Shown here piece after piece: positions 1-8,383 of a stretch of 64,000 nt of DNA (positions within the stretch are counted from its first letter, which is position 1; the number at the start of each line of letters is the position of its first letter). Origin of the DNA: Acetobacteraceae bacterium UBA6159 (lineage in GTDB: Bacteria > Pseudomonadota > Alphaproteobacteria > Acetobacterales > Acetobacteraceae); contig DIUL01000142.1 of the NCBI GenBank assembly GCA_002422345.1, positions 75,296-139,295 of the forward strand. Direction: 5' to 3'. The position numbers and the translations under genes are program-made. The notes beneath the pieces were generated by a model, which worked only from the letters and a program-made list of their open reading frames with translations, searched no databases and was not told the DNA's origin.

Positions 1-3000
1 CGATGATGTCTGGGTGCTCCATCCGGGGCTGCTGGATGGCGTGTTCCAGACCGCGGCTTGCATCGGTCTCTCCGATCCGACCGCGACGCATGCGGCCTTT
101 GTGCCCTTCTCCCTGGGGTCCTTCATCAGCTACGCGCCGCTGCGGGGTCCCTGTGTCGTCCATGCGCGCGTGGCCGGTCGCGGTCCGGGGCTGATCGTGT
201 TCGATATCGACGTCGCGGACCCCGATGGCACGATGCTGGCGACGTGTCGTGGCTTGCAGGCGAGGGCCTTGTCGGCGCCCGCCGAGGTCGGAACCGTGTT
301 GATGACCCCCGTCTGGCGGCCATCGCCGATCGGTGGAACCACGTCCGGGCAGGCCTTGCTGATCGGCGCCTCGGATGACCTGTTCGGCCGCCTGCGGCCT
401 CTGGTACCCGGTCGGCGCCTGATCCAGGTTCGCACGGGGTCCGCGTTCCAGCGGCACACGGCGGATTGCTTCACGATCGATCCCACCTCTGCCGACGATC
501 ATCGGCGCCTGCTGGCCGAGGCGTCCCCTGGCGCGGGTGCGGCGATGGCCCTGCTCTGGGACCTGGACGCCGAAGCGCCGGTCGCGGTAACCAGCCTTGC
601 CTCCGCCGTGGCGGCGATGGACCCGGAGACCGGCAGCCGGTCGGTCTTCCTGGCCGCCCAGGCTGCGCTGCTGGCACCCGAGGCCGGCGTCAACCGCCTT
701 CTCCACGCAACCCGATCTGGTCCGACGCAATCCGCGGTGGCGGGGCTGGCGCGTACCGTGGGTCTGGAATCCTCGCGCCTGCGCTGCGTCGCGGTGGGGA
801 TGGACCGGATCGACCCCGCCGCCGTCGCGGCCGAACTATGCGCGACGCAGGACGAACCCTCGGTCACCTACCGGGATGGAACCCGCCTGACCCAAGGGCT
901 GGAACCCTGGTCGGCGGCCGATCCTTCGCCGGCCCTGGCACCCGGCCAGACTGTCGTGATCACCGGCGGCGCCGGCGCGATCGGGCTGGCGATCGCCCGC
1001 CACCTTGCCCGGACAATGCAACCGCGCCTGATCCTGCTGGGCCGCTCCGCCCTGACGCCCGGGATCGAGCAGGCTTTGGCCGCGATCGAGGCCGAGGGCG
1101 CGGATGTGCTGTATCTCGGCGCCGATGTGACCTCCGGCGCCTCCCTGCGGGCCGCGCTGGAGAAGGCGCGCCGGCGGTTCGGACCGATCCATGGCGTGAT
1201 CCACGCGGCCGGGGTGCTGCGGGATGGGCGGATCACCCAGACCGATGATGCCGCCTTCGATGCCGTGCTGGCCCCCAAGCTGCTGGGCGCGGTGACGCTG
1301 GATCACCTGACGCAACAGGACCCGCTGGCGTTCTTCGCGCTGTTCTCCTCGACCGCCGCGGCCTTCGGATCGGCGGGGCAGGCGGCCTATGCCGCCGGCA
1401 ACGGGTTCATGGACGGGTTCGCCGCTTGGCGCGCGTCCCAGCAGCGCCCGGGGCGCTCCGTGTCGATCGCCTGGCCGTTGTGGGCGACCGGCGGCATGGC
1501 CCCGCCGCCCGAGGTCGCCGCCGAACTGGAACGGCGGATGGGCATGACACCGATGCCGGACATGGCCGCGCTAGCGGTGCTGGACGCCGCTTTGGCGGCC
1601 GGGCCCGCCGGTGTGGTGGCCCTGCATGGCCGCACCGCCGCGCTGCGGGCCTTCGTCGGGGACAGCGGGCCGTCCACGCCCGTTACTGCAGCGACCGCCC
1701 CCGTTGGCGGGGCAGCCGCTGGCGTTCCGGACGCGGCGGACCTCCGTCCCCAGGTCGAAACCTATCTCAAGTCCGTGCTCTCCGAGGTCACCCGCCTCGC
1801 GGAATCACGCATCGAGGCGGATGAGCGGTTCGAGGCCTATGGCGTCGACTCCATGATGATCGTGCGCATGAACACGCGGCTGGAGCAGGATCTGGGCGAC
1901 CTGCCGAAGACGCTGTTCTTCGAGTATCAGACCGTGCGCGATCTCGCCGCCTGCCTGATCCAGTCCCACCCTGACGTGGTGGCCAGGCGCTTTGCCCCCG
2001 CGGTGCCGGTTCCGGCTGAACCCGTCAGCTACAAGGTGTTCGATATCCCAGGGTCCGCCGTAACCCACGGTGTGGCCTCCGCCGCGAACACCGCCGAGGC
2101 CATGAAACCACCTGCGGAACAGGGCGCGTTCAAGCCGAGACCGGTGCCGGCCATCGACAACGACGCCATCGCGATCATCGGCATGTCGGGCATCTACCCG
2201 ATGGCGCCCGACCTCGATCAGTTCTGGCGCAACCTCGCCGCCGGCCGGGATTGCATCGTCGAAATCCCCGCCGACCGCTGGCCGCTGGACGGGTTCTACG
2301 ACCCCGACCGCGAACGGCCCGAGACCAGCTATAGCAAATGGGGCGGCTTCATCGACGGCGTCGAGATGTTCGACCCCCGCTTCTTCAACATTTCCCCGCG
2401 GGAGGCCGACGCGCTCGACCCGCAGGCCCGCAAGTTCCTGGAAGTCGCCTGGGCGACGATGGAGGACGCCGGCCTGACGCGAGAGACTCTGTTCCGGGGC
2501 GACCCCGACCCGGCCCAGCGCCTGGCGGGTGTCTTCGTCGGCGTCATGTATGGCGACTATCAGTTGTTCGGCGCAGAGGAAGCGGTGCGGGGCAACCTGA
2601 TCGCGCCCAACGCGGCCTATTGGAACGTGGCCAACCGGGTGTCCCACTTCCTCGACCTGCATGGCCCCAGCATGGCGGTGGATACCGCGTGCTCGTCCAG
2701 TCTGACCGCGGTGCACATGGCGTGCCTGGCGCTGCGGGCGGGGGATTGCTCGATCGCCTTTGCGGGCGGCGTCAACCTGACCGTGCATCCGGGCAAGCAC
2801 TGGATCCTCAGCAAGTCCGGCTTCGCGTCCAGCGACGGCCGCTGCCGCAGCTTTGGCGAGGGCGGGGACGGCTATGTGCCGGGTGAGGGCGTGGGGGCGG
2901 TCCTGCTGAAGCCCCTGGCGCGGGCGTTGGCGGACGGCGACCGCATCCATGCGGTGATCCGGTCGAGCGCGCTGAACCATGGTGGCCGCACGAATGGCTA

Positions 3001-6000
3001 TACCGTGCCGAACCCGGTGGCGCAGGGCAGCCTGATCAGCGCCGCGCTGCGCCGGGGCGGCGTCGATCCAGCCTCGATCGGCTATGTCGAGGCGCATGGG
3101 ACCGGCACCTCCCTGGGCGATCCGGTGGAGATCGCGGGCCTCGCGCGCGCCTTTGCCGGGGTCGAGCCGGGGATGTGTCCGATCGGGTCGGTGAAGTCGA
3201 ATATCGGCCATCTGGAATCGGCGGCCGGCATCGCCGCGCTGACGAAGGTCGTGCTGCAACTGCGGCATGAGGCGCTGGTGCCCAGCCTGCATGCTTCGGC
3301 GTTGAACCCGAACCTCAATCTGGCGACGACGCCATTCCGGGTGCAGCAGGATCTGGCGCCCTGGCCGCGTCGGGCGGATCGTGCGCGGCGGGCGGGGATC
3401 AGTTCCTTCGGCGCAGGCGGCGCAAACGGACATCTGGTGATCGAGGAAGCGCCCGATCTGCCCCCCGAACCGATGGCGCCGGTTGAGCCCCTGATCGTGC
3501 CGCTCTCCGCGGCCACGGCCGAGGCTCTGGCGGAACAGGCCACCCGCCTGGCGGACTGGCTGGCGAGGCAGGGCAAAGACGTCGATTTCCCCGCCATTGT
3601 CCGCACGTTGCAGGCGGGACGAGAGGCGATGCGCCATCGCTGGGCGGTGCGGGTAACAACCCCGGACGCGCTGATCGCGGCACTTCGGGCTTTCGTTGGT
3701 GGCCAGGGCTCGGCCGATCCCGCGTTGGCGGACTGGACCAGCGGTGGCCGGATGGACTGGGACGCCGTGGCCCCCGGCCCCCGTCGCCCCCTCTCACTTC
3801 CAACCTATGCCTTCGCTCGGCGGCCGTGCTGGGTGACGGTGACTCCCCGAGGGACACCGATGCGCGCCGCGGCCTTGGACGTCGCCTCCGTCATCCCGCT
3901 GGCCTGCCATCCGAATTCGCCCGAAGTCGCGGACCACAGGCTGGGCGGCCAGGTGATGCTCGCCGGCGCTTTTCTGCTGGAGACCGTGCGCGCCCAGGCC
4001 ACGCGGCTTCTGCGCCAGGATGTGGCCGGGATGGCGGACATCCGCTTCCTCCGCCCCGTGACGCCTGACATGGGCGCCGAACTGGTCATCGAGCCGGATC
4101 ACCGCTTCGCGATCCGGGTCGGCCCCCTCGACCACGTGACCGGCCGGTTGCTGCGGGACGCGCCGGACGATGCGCGCGCCGACGCCGACCTGCCGTCGAT
4201 CGCCGCGCGCTGTCAGCAGGCGATCGACCGGGCCGCGATCTACGGCGCGCTTGCGTCCGGCGGCGCCGAGTATGGTTCGGCCTATCGTCGGCTCGACACC
4301 GTCTGGCGCGGCGACGGTGAGGCGCTGGGCGAACTGATGCCCGTGCCGGAACGTGAGGGGTGGCCGCCTGGCGTGCTGGATGCGGCGTTCCAACTGTCCT
4401 TTGCCCTGGCAACCGGTGCGGGTGGCCTCGCGCCCTTCACGATCGACCGCTTGACGGTGTCGGGTGCTCTCGCCGAGGCGACCCATGTCGTCGGAATCAG
4501 GCGGGAGGCCGGTCCGGGGTTCCTGCAACTCGACCTGTGCCTGACGGACGCAAGCGGGCGTGTGTTGCTCGCCGTCGATGGGTTCGTGGCGAAGGCCGCC
4601 ACCCCGCGCGCTGAGGCGTCGGCAACGGTCCCCCTGCGCCTGCTGCGCCCGGTCTGGACGAAGACGCGCATCGAACCGTCGCCGATCCCGGTTGGCCAGA
4701 CCGCCATCATTGGGCATGCGGCTGACGGCGGCCTTGGCGACCGATTGCGCGATGCGGCGGGCGGGAGGCAGGGGGACCCTCAATCCGCCGACCACGTCTG
4801 GTACCTCGGCGGCTGGTGTTCGGCCCTGTGGGAAACCGAGGCGGTCTCGGCCCTCGCCGCGCTGGTGAGGGACCTGTCAACCCGTCCAACCCCACCAACC
4901 CTCACGGTCGTTGTCAGTCACGCCAACAGCGTCATGACCGAAACACCCGACCCGCTCGCCGCCGCCGTCGCCGCCTTCGCCAAGTCCGTCGGGCGGGAAC
5001 ACCCGGACCTGCGCGTGCGGGTCATCGACGCCGACCCTGGTGTTGATGCAACCGACCTGTTGCGCGTGCCACCGGATGCGTCCGAGATCGCATGGCGCAA
5101 TGGAGAGGCCTGGACGCGCGCTCTGAGTGAAGCGACGCTGCCGGAGGCCACCACGCCCTGGCGCAAGGGCGGCGTCTATCTGATCGCCGGAGGGGCGGGT
5201 GGGATCGGCCTCGCGCTTGCCAGCCACCTCGTGCAATCCGCCCAGGCCCGCGTCGTACTGCTGGGCCGCCGGCCGGCCGATGCCGCCCTGCGCGCCCGCA
5301 TCGCCCAGATTGGCGGGGAGGTTCTTTACCTGACCGCCGACGTCACTGATGCCAATGCCGTCGCCACCGCCGTCGGGATCGCGCAGGTCCGCTTCGGCGC
5401 GATCAACGGGGCATTCCATCTGGCGCTGGCAATGCACGACGCTCGCGCGGTGACGCTGACCGAGGCCGATATCCGGTCCGTCATGGCGCCCAAAACCGAT
5501 GGGACGCGCAACCTGATGGTGGCGTTGGCGGACCAGGCGCTCGACTTCCTGATGCTGTTCTCCTCCTCCAACGCCCATACGACCAACCCGGGCCAGAGCG
5601 CCTATGCCGCCGCCAGCGCCGCGCAGGACGCGATCGGCCTGGGACCCGCGCCCTGGCCGGTGAAGATCATCGACTGGGGCTTCTGGGGAGAGGTCGGCCG
5701 GGTTGCGACCGACGCCTATCGTGCCTCGCTGGCGCGGATCGGCGTCTATCCGATCTCCACGCCGGAAGGGATGGAGACGGTGGAGCGCATGTTGGCCGCC
5801 CCGCTGCGCCAGATCGTCCCGCTGCGGATCAGTGACACGGTCGCGGCGGCGCTGGGGGTGGTGTCGCCTGGCGGGACACCGGCCAGCGTCACGGAAGCGG
5901 TCGCGCGGGCCGTGGCGCCTCGGGCCCGGGCCGGACTGCCGATGCTGGAACGTGCCACCGGGGCCTTCACCGCGATTGACGCCTATGCGGCCGATCTGCT

Positions 6001-7570
6001 GCTGCTGGCCTGGCAGGACCTCGGTGCGTTGCGCGAACCCGGTGGGCACCTGTCCGCCGACGGCCTGGAACGTCTCGGTATCCAGCCCCGGTTCCGCCGT
6101 CTCGTCGCCGCGCAATCGGACATGCTGGTTCGCGCCGGCTTCCTGATCCCGGACGGCGCCGGCTGGATCGTGGGTGAGCCTGTGCGGCAGCCCGCGTCGT
6201 CCCGCCGAACCGCCCTGGCGGAACGGCGGGCGGGTTGGATCGCCGACCAGCCCGACGTGGCGCCGTATCTCGATCTGCTCGACACCTGTTCGGGTGCCCT
6301 GCCCGACATCCTGCGTGGCCAGGTCGACGCCAACGACGTCCTGTTCCCCGGCGGCAGTTCGGCGCGCGTCGAACCGATCTATCGTGGCAATCAGGTCGTC
6401 GATCACTTCCAGGCAATCGTCGCCGAGGCCGCTGCTGCTGCTGTATCCGTTCGGCGGGGATCCTCACGGTCCGAAATCCGCATTCTGGAGATCGGCGCCG
6501 GCACCGGCGGGACCACGGCCTTCGTCCTGCCCGCTCTGGCCGCCCATGCCGATCGGGTCCGATACGTGTTCAGCGATATCGGGCGGTTCTTCCTTGATGC
6601 CGCGGGCAAGCGCTTTGCCGGGTATCCGTTCCTGTCGACGGCGTTGCTCGATATCGAGAACCCACCGGCCGCCCAGGGCTTCGAACCCAACAGTTTCGAT
6701 ATCGTGATCGCCGCGAACGTGCTGCACGCGACACGCGACATCCGCGCGACGCTGGGGCATGTCCGGTCGCTGCTGCGGCCCGGCGGCGTCTTGCTGGTGA
6801 ACGAGGCGACGATGCGCCAGGACTTCAACACGATGACGTTCGGCCTGACACGCGGCTGGTGGGCGTTCGAGGATACGGCGCGCCGCATCGACCACGCCCC
6901 GCTGCTGCGCACTGGAACCTGGCTGTCCGAACTGGCGCATCAGGGGTTCCGCGGCGCCCATGTCCTCGCCGGCGGGGAAGGGGCGTTGCAGACTGTGATC
7001 GCGGCCGAGGGCGATGGCGCCGCTCCCGTCGTGGCCAGGCCCACGGCGCAGCCGAAGCCCGCGGGGGATCGGCGGATCGAGGATATCCTGCGCGACACCG
7101 TCGCCAAGTCCCTGCGGCTGCGACCCGAGGAAGTCGATCCCGAAACCAGCTTCGCCGAATTCGGCGCCGATTCGATCATCAGCGTCGACTTGGTGCGGGA
7201 GATCAACGCCGCGCTCGGGATCGAGCTGAAGACCACCGCCCTGTTCAACTATGCGACGGTGCGGGCCCTGGCGGGCTATATCGAAACCGAGTTCGCCGCC
7301 CAGCTTGGCGTCGCGCGCGAAGAAGCCGCCGGCAAGGGCAGCCGGATCAGGGAGCGCTCGGAACGGCTGCGGGAAATCATCCGCAAGCGGCGGGAGTCGA
7401 TGGGTCAGCCGATGCCGGCCGAACCAGTGGCGGCGGAACCGGAACGGCGGGTTGACCCGCCCCCAAAGGAGCGGCCCGAGGACGACAACGCTGCGTTGTT
7501 GCAGGTGCTGCGACGATTGCAGGCAGGAGAAATCGGTGTGACCGAGGCATTGGTGGAGGCCGGAGAATGA
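1..7570 (+). CDS. Trans-AT type I polyketide synthase, 3' part (DH-KR-ACP-KS-DH-KR-cMT-ACP)
   Basis: The reading frame is already open at base 2, so the 5' end lies outside the window. The first codons sit in the C-terminal half of a dehydratase (HPGLLDGVFQ motif). Then come a ketoreductase (TGGAGAIG at about 961; Ser/Tyr in FSS...AAYAAGN), an ACP (YGVDSM, about 1740-1970), a ketosynthase (about 2155-3450; Cys codon 2690, EAHGTGT, NIGHLE), and a post-KS linker ending LSLPTYAFARRPCW with no acyltransferase. Next are a DH (about 3870-4600; HxxxG near 3937, proline of the usual motif replaced by Ala, LDAAFQ at 4375), a KR (IAGGAGGIG near 5180), a C-methyltransferase (EIGAGTGG at about 6490) and an ACP (FGADSI, about 7066-7310). 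A charged C-terminal tail ends in LQAGEIGVTEAL, resembling a four-helix-bundle docking element. Absence of AT domains together with discrete ATs at 32587-34400 defines the trans-AT class. The last module should install an alpha-methyl, alpha,beta-unsaturated unit. The stop overlaps the next start (ATGA). Confidence 0.96.
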   Translation, partial: DDVWVLHPGLLDGVFQTAACIGLSDPTATHAAFVPFSLGSFISYAPLRGPCVVHARVAGRGPGLIVFDIDVADPDGTMLATCRGLQARALSAPAEVGTVLMTPVWRPSPIGGTTSGQALLIGASDDLFGRLRPLVPGRRLIQVRTGSAFQRHTADCFTIDPTSADDHRRLLAEASPGAGAAMALLWDLDAEAPVAVTSLASAVAAMDPETGSRSVFLAAQAALLAPEAGVNRLLHATRSGPTQSAVAGLARTVGLESSRLRCVAVGMDRIDPAAVAAELCATQDEPSVTYRDGTRLTQGLEPWSAADPSPALAPGQTVVITGGAGAIGLAIARHLARTMQPRLILLGRSALTPGIEQALAAIEAEGADVLYLGADVTSGASLRAALEKARRRFGPIHGVIHAAGVLRDGRITQTDDAAFDAVLAPKLLGAVTLDHLTQQDPLAFFALFSSTAAAFGSAGQAAYAAGNGFMDGFAAWRASQQRPGRSVSIAWPLWATGGMAPPPEVAAELERRMGMTPMPDMAALAVLDAALAAGPAGVVALHGRTAALRAFVGDSGPSTPVTAATAPVGGAAAGVPDAADLRPQVETYLKSVLSEVTRLAESRIEADERFEAYGVDSMMIVRMNTRLEQDLGDLPKTLFFEYQTVRDLAACLIQSHPDVVARRFAPAVPVPAEPVSYKVFDIPGSAVTHGVASAANTAEAMKPPAEQGAFKPRPVPAIDNDAIAIIGMSGIYPMAPDLDQFWRNLAAGRDCIVEIPADRWPLDGFYDPDRERPETSYSKWGGFIDGVEMFDPRFFNISPREADALDPQARKFLEVAWATMEDAGLTRETLFRGDPDPAQRLAGVFVGVMYGDYQLFGAEEAVRGNLIAPNAAYWNVANRVSHFLDLHGPSMAVDTACSSSLTAVHMACLALRAGDCSIAFAGGVNLTVHPGKHWILSKSGFASSDGRCRSFGEGGDGYVPGEGVGAVLLKPLARALADGDRIHAVIRSSALNHGGRTNGYTVPNPVAQGSLISAALRRGGVDPASIGYVEAHGTGTSLGDPVEIAGLARAFAGVEPGMCPIGSVKSNIGHLESAAGIAALTKVVLQLRHEALVPSLHASALNPNLNLATTPFRVQQDLAPWPRRADRARRAGISSFGAGGANGHLVIEEAPDLPPEPMAPVEPLIVPLSAATAEALAEQATRLADWLARQGKDVDFPAIVRTLQAGREAMRHRWAVRVTTPDALIAALRAFVGGQGSADPALADWTSGGRMDWDAVAPGPRRPLSLPTYAFARRPCWVTVTPRGTPMRAAALDVASVIPLACHPNSPEVADHRLGGQVMLAGAFLLETVRAQATRLLRQDVAGMADIRFLRPVTPDMGAELVIEPDHRFAIRVGPLDHVTGRLLRDAPDDARADADLPSIAARCQQAIDRAAIYGALASGGAEYGSAYRRLDTVWRGDGEALGELMPVPEREGWPPGVLDAAFQLSFALATGAGGLAPFTIDRLTVSGALAEATHVVGIRREAGPGFLQLDLCLTDASGRVLLAVDGFVAKAATPRAEASATVPLRLLRPVWTKTRIEPSPIPVGQTAIIGHAADGGLGDRLRDAAGGRQGDPQSADHVWYLGGWCSALWETEAVSALAALVRDLSTRPTPPTLTVVVSHANSVMTETPDPLAAAVAAFAKSVGREHPDLRVRVIDADPGVDATDLLRVPPDASEIAWRNGEAWTRALSEATLPEATTPWRKGGVYLIAGGAGGIGLALASHLVQSAQARVVLLGRRPADAALRARIAQIGGEVLYLTADVTDANAVATAVGIAQVRFGAINGAFHLALAMHDARAVTLTEADIRSVMAPKTDGTRNLMVALADQALDFLMLFSSSNAHTTNPGQSAYAAASAAQDAIGLGPAPWPVKIIDWGFWGEVGRVATDAYRASLARIGVYPISTPEGMETVERMLAAPLRQIVPLRISDTVAAALGVVSPGGTPASVTEAVARAVAPRARAGLPMLERATGAFTAIDAYAADLLLLAWQDLGALREPGGHLSADGLERLGIQPRFRRLVAAQSDMLVRAGFLIPDGAGWIVGEPVRQPASSRRTALAERRAGWIADQPDVAPYLDLLDTCSGALPDILRGQVDANDVLFPGGSSARVEPIYRGNQVVDHFQAIVAEAAAAAVSVRRGSSRSEIRILEIGAGTGGTTAFVLPALAAHADRVRYVFSDIGRFFLDAAGKRFAGYPFLSTALLDIENPPAAQGFEPNSFDIVIAANVLHATRDIRATLGHVRSLLRPGGVLLVNEATMRQDFNTMTFGLTRGWWAFEDTARRIDHAPLLRTGTWLSELAHQGFRGAHVLAGGEGALQTVIAAEGDGAAPVVARPTAQPKPAGDRRIEDILRDTVAKSLRLRPEEVDPETSFAEFGADSIISVDLVREINAALGIELKTTALFNYATVRALAGYIETEFAAQLGVAREEAAGKGSRIRERSERLREIIRKRRESMGQPMPAEPVAAEPERRVDPPPKERPEDDNAALLQVLRRLQAGEIGVTEALVEAGE

Positions 7571-8373
7571 TCAGGCGTTGTTTCGCACCGGACCTTTACC
7601 GGAACAAAACAGTATTCGTGACCGGCGGCGCGGGCACGATCAACGCCGGCATCGCCAAGGGGTTCGCCGAACTCGGCGCCCGCGTCGTGCTGTGCGGACG
7701 GACGATGCACCGGCTGGATGAGGCGGTGGCAACCCTGCGCGCGGTCGGCGCCGAGGCGCTGGCCATCCAGGGCGACGTGCAGGAAATCGAAACGATAGAG
7801 GCAGCGCTGGCGACCACCGAAAAGACCTTCGGCAAGGTCGATATCCTGATCTGCGGCGCCGCGGCGAACTTCCCCGCCCCCGCGGAACAGATGTCGGCCG
7901 AGGGGTTCCGCAAGGTCATCTCGGTCGATCTGCTGGGGTCGTTCAACGCCTCTCGCGCCGCCTTCGCGCATCTGAAGGCCACGCGCGGGAACATTATCTT
8001 CGTGTCCGCCACCAACGCGATCATGCCGTTCGCCTTTCAGGCCCATGTCGGCGCGGCGAAGGCCGGCATCGACAGTCTGATGCGCGGCCTCGCGCTGGAG
8101 TGGGGGAAGTATGGGATCCGCTGCAACAGTGTCCTGCCTGGCCCGATCGAGAAGACCGAGGGGCTGCGCCGCCTGCTGACCGAACAGGACATCGCCGAAC
8201 TCCGTTCCTACGTTCCGCTGGGGCGTTTCGGCACGATCGAGGACGTGGCCGCGGTGTGCTGCTTCCTCGCCTCCCCGCTCGCGTCGCTGCTGACCGGTGT
8301 CACGCTGGTGGCGGATGGCGGACAGTCCTTTTCCGGTTCGGCCATGCTGGCTGAACTGATGATGAACCCCTGA
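7567..8373 (+). CDS. SDR-family oxidoreductase resembling peroxisomal-type 2,4-dienoyl-CoA reductase
   Basis: A 268-residue short-chain dehydrogenase with an N-terminal nucleotide-binding motif TGGAGTINAGIAKGF, DV after the third strand and GAAANFPAP in place of the usual NNAG. The catalytic region reads SATNAIMPFAFQAHVGAAK: the Lys is present but Val stands where the classical YxxxK tyrosine would be. Loss of that Tyr, the NFPAPAE stretch and EWGKYGIRCN are typical of the DECR2-like 2,4-dienoyl-CoA reductases, which reduce a conjugated dienoyl thioester with NADPH. The start overlaps the stop of the upstream synthase by four bases, and the next synthase begins ten bases after the stop, so it is an integral member of the synthase operon. 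I infer a trans-acting reduction of a dienoyl intermediate on an ACP; an ordinary trans ketoreductase is the alternative. Confidence 0.88.
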   Translation: MIRRCFAPDLYRNKTVFVTGGAGTINAGIAKGFAELGARVVLCGRTMHRLDEAVATLRAVGAEALAIQGDVQEIETIEAALATTEKTFGKVDILICGAAANFPAPAEQMSAEGFRKVISVDLLGSFNASRAAFAHLKATRGNIIFVSATNAIMPFAFQAHVGAAKAGIDSLMRGLALEWGKYGIRCNSVLPGPIEKTEGLRRLLTEQDIAELRSYVPLGRFGTIEDVAAVCCFLASPLASLLTGVTLVADGGQSFSGSAMLAELMMNP

Positions 8374-8383
8374 GGCAGGCGCC

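Noticed and set aside
3450..3830. Possible integrated acyltransferase after the ketosynthase of the first synthase
   Set aside because: The segment has no GHSxG motif and matches the post-KS linker of trans-AT synthases, ending in the LPTYAF motif.
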